Of a stretch of DNA of 64,000 nucleotides, positions 46,181-58,071 are shown piece by piece; position 1 is the first letter of the stretch, and the number at the start of each line of letters is the position of its first letter. The stretch spans positions 1,860,001-1,924,000 of the forward strand of contig CASHTG010000001.1 in NCBI GenBank assembly GCA_949357655.1, read 5' to 3'. The notes beneath the pieces were generated by a model, which saw only the letters and a list, made by a program, of their open reading frames with translations, had not been told where the DNA came from and searched no databases. The position numbers were made by a program, and so were the translations under genes. This stretch comes from Parascedosporium putredinis. Lineage: Eukaryota > Ascomycota > Sordariomycetes > Microascales > Microascaceae.

Positions 46181-47615
46181 CGTGTCCTCTTTGTTGTGGC
46201 CTATAGATAAAAGGTGGGGGAGAGGATTGTTAAAAGTGAGAGAGGAAACTCAATATCCTTGTAACAAACGTTATTTCGCTCAATGCAACAATGGGCCTGG
46301 CTCTCAAGTGCTCAGGGTGTGTAAGTCGCGAATCAAAAGAGAGGCAGTTTGTGAAGGGTGTCCTAGTGCAAGTTATAACACATCGCCGTTGGCATCCCGG
46401 GCCAACCTTCTTTCCGTCTAGATCCTTCGAGGATCAAAGGAAGAATGGCAAGTCCCACATTCACGCACTTTATCGCTATCTGACTCCACCCGGCTCTCCT
46501 CGCTCTTTTCGGCGCACTCGCCCGTTATTACGGCGTATTTTATGGATTTAGTAATTGGTGGCCATGAAACGGGGGCTAACGATTTCCGGTCTTCCCGTCT
46601 GCTGCCTACAGATTTGAGAAAGAAGGGGGAAAAAGAAGAAGAAAAAGAGAGGCCCTTCCCCATATTTTTATTCCTTCAAGCTCCTCAATGTTGTGTTTTT
46701 ATGGCCTATAGATCTACGGTGAAGGTACTGGGAATACTCGGATATGCCCAACGGCCCCGTTTGCCTTTGCCGACATCAATCGATCCCACTTGTAGATACC
46801 CGTTGTGTCCCCTCCTCCCGGCCGGCCTCCGCCCTTTCATGTAGGTAGCAGCTATCCTCGCTCGTCCGAATTGCTTCCCGTCTTCCTACAAGCACCGTCA
46901 TTTTGAAGTGGTTCCCTATTGGCTTGCCCACCAATTGCTCAAATAGTAGTCTCAGGTGTTGGCCGTCGACTTGGTGTGAAAAATATTCGCTTCCGGGAAT
47001 GATACTCTTGTTGCTCTGCCCTCTGCCTTATGCCTTCTGGCCTCCTTAAATCATGCTACCAAGAGTCGACGCGTTCTTGATCCTCGCAGCCATTGTCTCT
47101 CCCAACCAGATCCGTCTTCCCACGTGGCGATATTTCAAAGTCCCAAACCTCCCTCCCCGTCCTCCCCACCATTTGATAGCCACTATGCTCTCATTTGTCC
47201 TGATATCCTTGTCCTCATGCTCTTTTTTATCTTCTTCACGCCCGTAACGTTGCGTCGCCGAGTTCCTACCCGCCAACCTCGGCCTGTCCCTTCCATAACT
47301 CTATTAAATCGTCTATCCACATCTCATAACATAAAAGAAAAAAGAAAGGCGGAATAGAAAGCAAAAGCCCTGTGCAAACTTAGAGCCATCGATATGGCGC
47401 TTGCAAAGGATTCCGCCTACTAACGGGGCCGTTTCGGCACGTTGCAAACAAGCCCCACGAGTGCGATTGTTGCTGCTTCTTGCTTGTCAAGATTCCGCCC
47501 ATAAGGACCTCTGCCGACTATACCTCTTCCCTGGATGCCACTTGAGTTGTTGTTCTTTGATCTTTTTGATTTTTTTCGTTCCCTTCCTTCTTCCAAGGTT
47601 CGTTTCTTCTCCAAT
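46181..47615. other. Intergenic
   Basis: 1.4 kb between the start of the GNAT gene and the stop of the importin gene, both on the minus strand. No gene-like open frame. The strand downstream of the importin is CT-rich near 47540-47610. Confidence 0.6.
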
Positions 47616-50600
47616 TTACCCTGCAAACTGGAATCGTTGGCCGCTGAGCTGGCCGAGTCCGTCGCGAGGTGCGACGTTTCGGCGGCGATAGCTATTTGTA
47701 AAGTCCTGCAAGAGGGCCCTGACCTGCCTAATGTTGTTTTGGTCATCTGCCTGAAGCTTTTCCTTGATTTTTCCCATCAGGCGGCTGGACTCGACGGGAG
47801 AAACGGTTCCCTGGGGGAGTAGCTGGATCGTCCGCTCGACCCACGCCGTAGTCTCCGTGGGGAATAGCCGGAACATGGCTAGGAGCACGCCGCTGCCGTC
47901 AACAAAGCAGTCGCTTGGGAAAGTGATCATCATGCCCGCCATGACCTGCTTGATAAGGCTCTCGCCTCGGGTGGTGAGAAGGGTCCTGACAATGCCTCGA
48001 AGCTGAACCGCTACATCTGGCGGCAGACCCTCGCCAGTTGCTGGGTTATCGCCCGCATAAGAGATGAGGTCCAAAAGGAAATGGAGTGTCGCAGAGAGCG
48101 GATCGCGCTGTTCTAGCTGTAGAGCATAAATCGAAGCTTCGAATATAGGCGTAAGAAGTTCCGAGGGCAAGAGCTTCTGAGGGTAATACAGCAGAGCATC
48201 CACGAGCAGCCGGAAGAAGTCCTCGATGACGTCGGGCAGCTCCTTAGGTTGCAAAGTCGCCATTTCCCGTAGGAAAGTCGTGGCCTGCGCTTCGAAGAAT
48301 TTGTAGATGCTTTCAGTGATGCTCGGGTTGACGTGTTCCCGGTCCTCTGAGAACTCCCGGAGGATGGCTGCTGTAACCCAGAGGAAGCATCCCTCCTTCG
48401 AGGCGACAAACCCGCTCGCCAACTTGTCCGCCATCGCCGGCAGGAGAGGCGTCATGGCCGTCCGGTACGAGATCACCATATGGCGCCAAGATCGACAAAC
48501 CCGTTCACAAATTGGCACAAAGGTGATGAACGTCTCGAGAATATTGGCTAGGACAGGGAACACCTCTTGCCAATACTTGACCGCAGGGTTGTCGGTGCCA
48601 CGAACATATGGCTTGACATTCTGAACAAAGACCGTGATGAGTTGGACCTGGTCTAGACATTTCCATCAGTGCAAGGTTAGCATGAGAACTGAAAAGCCCC
48701 CAAAAAATATTAAGATGGGGGATGCGTAAACGTACCAGCCAAAGCGAGCTTCTCTTCATCAGTGTTCGCTTTATAAGCCTTCTCGGCTTTTGCTACCAGG
48801 CGCTGCACCAAGGGGTCGCAGTACAGCTTGAGGAGCTTGTAGATTTCGCCCTCGGGTTGGGCAGCCACCACGCTGGCAACACCCTCAGTCATCTCTTCCT
48901 GGCTGAGCTCGGGTAGTTTATCTAGGATCTGATTGTAGAAGGTGTGTAGCTCGAGAACCTGGCCGCTGAGGAGATCTCTGCAGTCTGTGCAGAAGTACTT
49001 GATGGCGACGGCGGCGGCTCTGATGATCTCCTTGGACTCGGTGTGGAACGACGAGGTGATGTACTGGAACTGCCGCTCGAAATATTCCGGATGTGCGGCG
49101 GTCCATTCCGTGTACCTTCCGAGGACCATGATGGTGGCAAAAAGCAGCTTCTCGTGGCTAGGAATCTGGACAAGCAGCGGCATAAGCTGGGGCAGAACAA
49201 TGTTTTCATCCTTGTCGACCATACGGCCCAGGGCACGCATGGCGAACAGGGGACCCTCAAGCTGCTGCCAGTGAGGCACCGCTGTGCCGGATACCTGGCT
49301 AGCGTACTTCTGCAGCCAAATCTGGATAGCAGTGAGCACCTTGGCGAGGCAGTCCGTGACGCCCATGACCTCGCAAGCATCCTTCATCGTGTCGCCCATT
49401 TGGTGCCTAAACTCTCTAAATTTCTCCTCCTGCTCACGGTCGCCGTCAAAGAGATCCTGCTCGTTCGCGCCTTCATTTTCTGGGTACTCGAGATGCTTAA
49501 GGAGGATGTCGACAAGCTTCGAATAAACATCGACAAGCTCGACGCGGGACTGGATATATCGCTCAATGACAAGATACTGCTTTAGCTGGTACCAGAACTC
49601 GAATGTGTGCTCAATCACCTCGCGATCCGTGTCTCGCGCCGCGCACTCAAGCACTGCATCCACCAGAGGCCTAAACTGGATGGGCTCACGCACAATAGCA
49701 ATGACCCAAGCTTCGGCCGCCACGGAGAAGATCTTGGTGAGGGCCTTGAGCGTCTCCGTATCCTCTTCATCAGCCGCCTTCTTGATACGCGGCCTCAGGG
49801 CGATGACCCTGGGGAAAAGCGCCTTGATCACACCGGGATTCTCATCTACTTCGGCAGTTTCTCGGAAGATGGTGCACAAGCATTCAGCGGCCTCTTGTGT
49901 CGACACATCCTCATCAAGGCCGCGAAAGATGACGTCGAGAAGGGGCGAGTTGACAATGGCTTCGAGAGGCACTTCGCGGAGCCAAGACGTGATGCATTCC
50001 AAAAGCTGGGGGTTTTGCGCCGCGGTGGCTATAGTTATGTTTGAGGCAAGTTAGTCAAAGGTACGACAGACGTAGGCCCCCAAGTTTCTGCTTCCGTTTG
50101 TCCCCCGCCCCGCCCCGCCCCTCTTCTTCTTCTATCTTGCAGTCGCTTTGTTTGTGGGTGCAGGTACTTACGCGAAGATTGGGCATAATTGATTAGGAGC
50201 CGGATGACTTGTTCGGCATTGTCTCCCAAGAGCTCTGTGGTTCGTTGGCTGAGTTCCTCTTCCTGTTATCGGGGATTAGACACCAATGCCCTTTGCTGCA
50301 GAAAGTAAAACGTTCCGAAGGTATCGACCCGTCGGGACTAGATGCGCATCTCGAATATTGTATTGTTATCCACGTACAGTCAAGGTGATTTTGCGGCCCT
50401 CGATCACTTCTTCGGGGAGAACTCTGAGGAAGTCGAGGATGGAGGCGTGGCTCTCAACGTTGTCCCCGAGTGCCGTGACAACGGTCGAGAGCACATCTTT
50501 CCAGTCCTTCATTTGTATGGCTAGTATGGCCAAGCAAACGCAGAGCTGAACCCGGATAGGCTTGGGGCCGGCAGAATAGTGTTTAAGCAAAGAAGCACCT

Positions 50601-51040
50601 GCTGCTGCAGGGCAGGTAGCTCAGGCTCAGGCACCTGAGTAAGAAGGTCGTAGGTAATCTAGTATCGGGGGCATGCGCCCGTTAGTGCCATGGAAAGGGG
50701 ACGTCGAGATATCAAAGTCGAAATACAAAACTAACCTTCCCGCGCAGGGTGATGGCAGCAAAAGCTTCGCCTCCGGCTCGGCGTCGGACTGCAGTATTCC
50801 AATCACGGTACCCCAAGAACCTTTCTATACGTCCAAGTTAGTCGGTCGCGAAAAGAGGGCGGAAAAGGCGCGGTCATTCGAGGGGAGGGGAGGGGAGGCG
50901 GGTCGAACCGATTTCTGGAAATTCTCAAGGAATTCGTGCGCTCGCTTCTTGGTGGCTTGATGCTCAGATCCCCGCATGGTCGCGAGGGCAGCGAGGACGT
51001 CGGGGAGCCCGTACGCCTCCTGGGCGCCGTTCGTCGCCAT
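47616..51040 (-). CDS. mtr10: Importin-beta family nuclear import receptor (Mtr10 / transportin-3)
   Basis: Six exons on the minus strand: 51040-50909, 50824-50736, 50658-50378, 50262-50172, 50028-48736, 48652-47616; about 974 residues, the usual length. Mtr10/TNPO3 is a HEAT-repeat karyopherin that carries SR-type RNA-binding proteins into the nucleus and acts in tRNA import in yeast. Family hallmarks: ATKKRAHEFLENFQKS, ITYDLLTQVPEPELPALQQQ, LCVCLAILAIQMKDWKDV, the long central HEAT region (CITSWLREVPLEAIVNSPLL, GRYTEWTAAHPEYFERQFQY, AAVAIKYFCTDCRDLL) and a C-terminal DLISYAGDNPATGEG with NNIRQVRALLQDFTN. One-base losses occur at the A runs 50760-50763 and 50589-50591 (plus-strand view), both in short 5' exons; the two large exons are clean. 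The start is set by the N-terminal karyopherin match. It has no shared promoter with neighbours. Confidence 0.92.
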
Positions 51041-52220
51041 TGTGTGTACGGGTTAGAAAAGGAGACGCCGAAGGCAGATGGGAGACAGAGGTGATCGCTG
51101 TGAATGGAAGGGTCACCGTTGCGGTCCCGATGTTGAGATATGGCGGGGTCTGGTTGGGAGGAGATCACAACGACCTTGGGCGAGAGCCGATGGTGGGGGC
51201 GGAGCCAGGCTTGCAAAGAAACAAAAGCCCGCTCGCAGCCTAACGAAAGCGTTCTCGACGCAAGAGTTTCCCGGATTAAGGGACTGAAGAGACTCCGACT
51301 CAAAGTCACTTATTTGGGACGATGGAGCGATGTCGTCTGCGGTTGTGTGGAGGTGCGATGGGGTAAGGGGGATTAATTAAATAGTGTTGATGGGCATTTT
51401 TGGTTGTAGACGTCAGTTTGTTCGGCGGGGTCTTCACAAGCGTCACTGCGCAACCGCAGGACTGTGAAGGAATACAAGGCAGCACGTCGGCGTGTTTTTT
51501 TTGCAGAGTGGGACTCGGTGCCGGATTTCGGTTAAACTATTTTCCCAGTCCACCGAACCTCAAAGTACCCCTCCATCTGCCTGCCCCACCCTCTTCCCGG
51601 TGAGGTTATTCCAACAGTCGACTTGGGATACCTGATACTCTGGTTTCAATGGCTTCCTTTGATCTCGAAATGGTTGCGCCCTTATACGAGGCACTGTGAG
51701 GTGGACCCATTTCCGCATTTTCTTTATGATTCAAACAAACAAATATGTGGCGCTAAAAGAGAAAGAAATGTGCCTTAGCCCCGTCCAGGAGCCGTCTCCG
51801 TCTCTCCTGAGGCCCTTTGCAGATGCATGCTTCTTCCCCGTAATCACCGTCGCCACTTCCTCACGCGAGGGCAAAGGGAAAACCAAAATGAAGCGGAGTT
51901 TTGCGGCACAGTCTAGATCTTTCTAACCCCTTAGTCCTCACGACAGCGGTACTAGAAGCCCACCAGCAAGATCCGGCAAAGATACATATTCTATGCCCTG
52001 GCCAGAAGTATATAGCAGGTGCCCTTCCTGCTTCGAGATATTGTCACACCTTGCTCATTTGGAGCGAGGAACCTGTGAGTTGGGAATATATGGGGCAGAG
52101 TGTAGTGAAGTTAGGCACACGACTTTGCCTGCGCCCCGTGCAAAGTGAGAATGAGGGTAAGCCGGCTAGGTGGTGACGGCATTCGAAATTAGAGTGGAGT
52201 AGAGGAGACATGATTCAGTA
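51041..52220. other. Intergenic
   Basis: 1.2 kb between the importin start and the stop of the formyl-THF cyclo-ligase gene. No gene seen. Confidence 0.6.
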
Positions 52221-53030
52221 TCAGCGATCTGAAAACTCTGTTTTTGTTATCTTGATGACACCGTCCCCGAGGATAACTCCGTGCGGAGGCTCGTCCAGAG
52301 GGCCAACAGGGATGCCCTCCTCCTCTGGGTGCATGAGAAACTGTTCCTTGAGGGCCAACCCATACAACAATACGGAAGGCCGTCCAAACTCGTCCCTCGC
52401 GGGATACATGTGAGAATACCGAGAGATGAAGAAGTCATAAAACCCCTCCCATGGCCTAGTCGCCTGATGTGGCCCGAGAGCTCATCGTAATCGAACGCCA
52501 CACCTGGCATGAAAATGAGATCTAAGCCCAGCAAGCCTGGCCGCGCTTCCTCAGTCCCGGAGCCGAGAATGCGGTTCCTCTCGTTCACGGTAGCGGGGTC
52601 TATGCTCGGTATGCCCCATTTATCCGGTTTAAGAGATTCATAATCGGCTAGTCCCGAGAGCTGGACCATGTCCATGACGCGCGCCGGTAAGTGAGGGTTC
52701 TGAGGGTCCGGTTGCGCCTTATGCAGGTAAGGAACGAAGACTTGCTTGCCATTCTGCAGTGCATGGCGGACGATGGCATCTGTCTGAATCTCGCCACCGG
52801 GCATGGAGAGGTAAACGCTGATGCGTTTCGCCTCCTTGTAGGGCTGGAACGACTGGAGTGACTCAAACAGCACGCGGCCTATGAGGGAGATGATAGTGAG
52901 TAGCTGCCGGCAGGGCTCCTTGATTATACTACTCACTCTGTGTTGCGATGGAGTCAGATGAAAGCGTGGCAAGCTTCTGCTTCATCATGACTCGAATGCG
53001 CTGCTTCGCAGCAACAAGCGGCGCTGCCAT
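52221..53030 (-). CDS. 5-formyltetrahydrofolate cyclo-ligase
   Basis: Two exons on the minus strand: 53030-52937 and 52878-52221, with a 58-base GTGAGT..TAG intron; about 250 residues. The enzyme converts 5-formyl-THF to 5,10-methenyl-THF with ATP, returning stored folate to one-carbon metabolism. Seen: a basic N-terminal helix (KQRIRVMMKQKLATLSSDSI), RISVYLSMPGGEIQTDAIV (nucleotide/substrate binding), GKQVFVPYLHK, PDKWGIPSIDP, GLDLIFMPGVAFD, the conserved RLGHGRGFYD motif and LALKEQF near the C-terminus. One base is lost in the A run 52439-52442, inside the RGFYD motif; both sides match. The start gives the expected N-terminal helix. Confidence 0.92.
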
Positions 53031-56000
53031 AGCGATTAAGAGCTTGGGATAAAAAGAACGTCAAGTGGAGGGAGGAGAAGACAAGGGACACTGGTGGGAG
53101 ACGAAAAGATTGAAGGCAGAGAAAGATGGAGGTGAGGCGGGCCGGTGTTGGTGAAGCCCGCGCAAGATCTAGCCAGCCTCTCTAACTCTGCGGTTGTGAA
53201 CACTTTCGCTTTCCGTCTTCCGCTTCCTGCGTTCCTTTTTTTTTTTTTTTTTTCGTCTATTTCTCTTCGTCTTCGCTGCCACGGCAGCACCAACAATAAC
53301 GACCGTGGTAGAGGTGGAGATAGAGGTCGGCGTGGAGGAAAAAGCCAAGGATTAAAGCCAGAAAAGAATCGTTCTTTGGGTCGATTTTGGGGTTTAATTG
53401 GTGTTGGTTCATCCTGCCGCACGCCACTATTTCAGCCTCGCCCAGAGCTGGGACTCATCAGCGGAAATCCCCGGAGATGCCTCACCCAGCCCGCTTAAAA
53501 CTGTGCACGCCCGGCAATACCAGACCACTCTCCATCTCCATCCCGAGGTACCTCCATGAAAGGTTGCGTGGATGAGCCATATAGAAATAATGCTTCTACG
53601 CGTACTCAAGATTCATAAATCCATAGATTGATATTTCCCCTCCTGAAGAATTCCATATGTTGTACGTGGTGTGGCGATCCTTCTTAGTTGACCTCACTGT
53701 TTCGATTCGACTTTTGAGAGAACAGCATTCAACCCAAAGACAAAGGACCGGAGTGCAATACTGAGGATTTGACCTGAATTCAATGCTAGAGAATTTTTCT
53801 CTTCTTGGTATTTTAGTACACATTTGGTGTCAACCCCTCTTCTCTCATCCCCGCCCCGTCTCCTACTACCCCACTACTCACGTCCAATATGGAATGCATT
53901 TTTGTCTCCCTTGTTTGAAGTCTCGTTGAGAGGGGTATATGGCCTCTCCATCTCTCACTCCTATTAGTGAATGAGGAGTGACCCTGTTTTTGAATGGCTA
54001 TACCGAGGTACTGAGGTATACACTTGCTGTATCAACCGTCGAGTCTATGGCAACAGGCTCTCTCTAAACTCACTTGATGTGATTGATCCGTTGCACCCTC
54101 TTCACAAGGGAATCAACTTTCGGAGCGGGGAATAGCTCATCTTATAAAACTGCAGTGGCACTCAAAACAGCCAGCGACAGCTGTGCTCTATCAGCATGAG
54201 CGAGCCTATTTTCCACTGGTAGGCCGGAGAGCATTGATGTACCATAGTAGCCGACTTTTGTCGGAAACGGCCCCCAAACTAAACATAGAAAAAGAAAAAG
54301 AAAAAAAGAGGAAGCAAGGGCCCACGGGGTGTTAATGCTGATATCCACGCGTGCATGCCTAGCTCAACTAATACAGACCGCCTATTGTGCCGTCTCTTTC
54401 ACGCCCACGGAAAGTTGCCCACTCAGCGTCGGAAAGCCGCATGATTCCCGATGAGGCGGGACACGGGACCGCCAAGGATGCTGGCGCGGCGCCAACATCC
54501 GTCATCAGCGCTGAACAAGGGTCGCTGAAGGTGGGGACCAAAGAAAAAAAGATTTGAGAATCGAGTGTGAGGCTTGCCTAGTGATGGCTGCCGAGATTTG
54601 GGAACAAGACGGCGAGAGCGGAGGGGTTGTGGAATGACAAGACCGTAGTGTCAGTGACAAAGAAAAGGGAGGGGCCGCCATGAAAGAGACTAGCAACCCA
54701 ACAACCGACGAGACACCATCCGAGGAGAGAATTGATGAAGGGAGAGGGGCTGGGCGCGAACGGAGGCTAAGGGATTGTGAAAGGAGTCGTGGTGGGGGAC
54801 TATGACTTTGGTGAGCTGAACTGATGGCGACAGACTATTGTCCCGTGGCCGGTTCACCGATCGTCGGTTACATCCCGTCTCTCGCCGCTCCTAGAGATCT
54901 CACTCGGCCTTGATTACCAACAAGGGAGGCAGCACACGCTATACCATCGGTGTTAAGCTAATGTGACGGTCGTCGAATCTTGCGGTCAAGGATCTATCTG
55001 GATTCATCCGAGACGACCTATAGGCCCAGAAGATTCTTTTTAGGGCGTGTCGCGCTGTTTGAAAACATGGGCTTTGAGACTAAAAGCCCGCTCCATCCAT
55101 CCATCGGTGTATGCATGATGGCTCTTAGACCGTGTTCGTCTCATGCTGCCGTCCCAGTGGCCTCGGGCTGATGGATACAATGTTAAGCAACCCTCCCAGC
55201 ACGACTACCCTGAGCCCTGAGATTCACGTTCTGCCAAAGTTTTGCTGTTGGGCATGAAGCTAATGCAAGAAACGGCTGTTGTATCCTGGGATGGGGATAT
55301 TCATAGCCGGCCAAGGAATATACCGTCGTCTCCTCACACCCAGCCCCCCTTCACAAAAGCTCGCAACCTTGTTTGGTAGGACTCTTGCTCCTTCCCCGTA
55401 GAGTAATCCTTGCAGGAGGAACTTTCGTTCAATTCCGTCCTCGTTACATAGTATCATTCGAACAGATATGGATAGGAAAGAAAATGAGAAAATAAAATGG
55501 CAAGGATGTCCATCATTCGCCCATGGACGTTGACTCCTCGCCGGGTTTCAAGAAGGGAGGGTGCGCTAGCCAATCGTGGATCTTGTATTCTAATCGATGG
55601 ATGCATCCACGGATCCATCTCCGTTGTCAGAAGTCCGGAAGGTGGGGAGGGGTGAGCGTTGGGAAATCTTGCTTGTTGGACTTTCCTGACGAGAAACAGA
55701 GACAACACGGCCCATCCAAGTTGCTACACCTCAGGCGTTAATTCGACCGTCTCCCAGAAACCAGTCATTCCATGTATCCTTTTGGATTTCCCTTGATCTC
55801 ACTTCTGCCTTGTCGTCTTGATGCCGTGAAAACCTCTCGCGCACTTTACGTCTCCATTTTTCAACGACGTTGCACGTTCAGCTCTGGAACATCGGGGGCA
55901 CAACTGCGACGAGATCTCGATGCCCTGCAGCCCTGGATGAACGCCCCTCCCCTGCCGGCCGATTTAGTCGCTTTTAACCCGGTATCAATTGAATAGAATG

Positions 56001-56664
56001 GATCCCTCAATACCGCCGCTGCCTGATCATGAGTATCTGCAGTCTGTCGTGCGTGCGCTTGCGGGTGGGGTGGGTACAAGCAAGCCGGTGCTCTCATGAA
56101 TGTCAACGAGGTGCATGGGCATTGGGACGTCCGAGTCCGAGAGTAGTGCTCTCAAGTCCGGCTCAAATGCATCCATCCAGAATGCACCGAAAAACCGTCT
56201 CAGTGGCTTTAGTGTAGAACTCCATTCGAATGACCACCTCAGCTGAGTATCAAGAGACTAGATAGATCCAACGGATCTTAATTACCGTGGCGAGGGGTCC
56301 ACCATAGTCCAGTCCCCTTCGCTCATCCGCTCGGGAACGTCATAATACTCTCTGTGCCGCTTGGAAACAGCTTCCCCTGCTCTTTTGACGGGAGATATGA
56401 CCCTCACGCCAAGTTTGATGGTCCTATATTTCTGCCAGATCTTGAGTCGCTTTTGATACTGAGCCTGGATTATTCCTCTTTCCCACCTTATTCAAGAAAT
56501 GGGGTCCTTATAAGGATTTGCTCCTGAGGGCCATTGACATGTGCAGACCAAGATCCAGAAATGTTGCAGCGACTGGTTTTAGCACTAAGGTTGGACTTGG
56601 GTTTGGCAAAGTCGAGTAGTGGCACTATGGTGTCTGTTCAGGCCTTCACTACCGAACATCATCA
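53031..56664. other. Gene-poor interval
   Basis: 3.6 kb with no supported coding region. Contains an 18-base poly-T run (53236-53253), GAGGTACCTC at about 53555-53564, and one TACCTCGGTA decamer in inverse orientation (54001-54010). Several ATGGATG/CATCCAT repeats occur at 55080-55110 and 55600-55625. Confidence 0.55.
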
Positions 56665-56746
56665 TCCGATGTAGTATAGTGGTTAGTATACTGCGCTTTC
56701 ATTGAAAGGCACCGCAGGGGCCGGGGTTCGATTCCCCGCATCGGAG
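56665..56746 (+). tRNA. tRNA-Glu (UUC) with a short intron
   Basis: 82 bases. The acceptor stem TCCGATG pairs with CATCGGA and is followed by G73. The anticodon stem is CTGCG/CGCAG, with loop CTTTCA-C and anticodon TTC. The T arm is CGGGG-TTCGATT-CCCCG. A 10-base intron (56702-56711, TTGAAAGGCA) interrupts the loop after position 37; its TGAAAG can pair with the anticodon region CTTTCA, as is usual for tRNA introns. An A-box-like TAGTATAGTGG and a B-box GGTTCGATTCC are internal, and a T5 terminator follows at about 56756-56760. No CCA is encoded, as in eukaryotes. Confidence 0.93.
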
Positions 56747-58071
56747 CTTCTGGTTCTTTTTCTGCGCCCACATAATAAATATCTTTTTTTGGTCGCATTT
56801 GTTCGTCTGTCTTCTTCTTTCGCTTTCCTCTTCCCTTTCGTGATATTTGTGGTGATTGATCCATGGCCTATCTATATCAGCTACATCCATTGATGGAATG
56901 GATGGATCAATCAAGATCAATACTATTGTAACTGATGTCGACTATTGAGCTCGCACTAGGTTGTGCACTCTTCTTGGGTTATGTTGCTTAACTATTGTTA
57001 ACTGAGTAATACCTAATGGTTGATACTCAGTGATACATCAGCCAAATGTTATAATTTGGGGAAGGCCTCTCAGGCTGTTGACCTTCTTCCCGTGCCTCTC
57101 TCCCAATCGAAATAATGCACACACATTTGGGCGGGTTGTCAGTCTTGTTTATTGCGAATGAGGATCAGCATGGATGCATCACGGTAGCTATCCGTCCACC
57201 AAGTCCATTGTAGTCATCGATACAATATGGGTGAGCTTGACCTGCAAGGGCTTTTGAGGTTGGATTATTCCGTTGCTTACGGCCTCAACTAAACCGGCTG
57301 GAGAGCTGAATTGAGCCAGCAATGTGACACAACGCCTGGAGTGCACACTCTGACAAAACCACACAGAGGCAGCAGAGGTAGTAGGGGCGGCCGCCCCCAC
57401 TCATTCCATGACCAACCCACACCATTGTTGTTGCCAGCATCCAATGACGGTGGATTGATCCTCCCGACCCGATCCGCAACCGTCCTTTTTCCCTCTGTCA
57501 CAGCACATCACATCCCCCTCCAACGCCCCAAACAGCCTTTTGATTGACTCTATCCGCTTCAGGAAAAGGTCCCCCGAAAAAAAACTTTGCTTCAACGAGC
57601 CCCTCTTGTGTACCCGCTGACGTCGTACCGCTTGCACCTTGGTGCCGTCCCCTGCTCACATCACTCCGAACTCCACTTGCCTGTGGGCACTTGCATTCGC
57701 ACAGGGCCCAATTACTTGTTCAGTTCGACTGTCCGGGTCCTGTATGGGCCTTATGTTCTATTGAACATTATTAGAACATCCCCGAAAAGAGAAACGGCCC
57801 AGTAGAGAGAAGCCCGTGGCGTGGCGGCTGGGTTGTGGGAACGGCGCTTGTCCAGTCACCGCCTCTGCTGTTCGCCACAAAAATCGGACTACCTTTTGAC
57901 AGGGAAGGTAGAAGGTCTGTTCTGGGCTGGGCTGGCTTCTATTATTAACCCCCACACCTAGCCAAGGTGCGAGGTGCACCAAAGGTGACCTCAAGGATTC
58001 TTTGTTGCGCCCTGCACACGCCCCCTTCCCCCACATCACCACCCCGGGATCAGAAGCCCTTTCCTGGCACC
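56747..58071. other. Intergenic
   Basis: 1.3 kb between the tRNA terminator and the OPT start. Short open frames only. Nothing else supported. Confidence 0.6.

Noticed and set aside
45196..53030. The run of minus-strand genes (GNAT, importin, cyclo-ligase) as an operon-like or metabolic cluster
   Set aside because: They are 1.2-1.4 kb apart, have unrelated functions and each has its own start region; fungal nuclear genes are normally transcribed singly.
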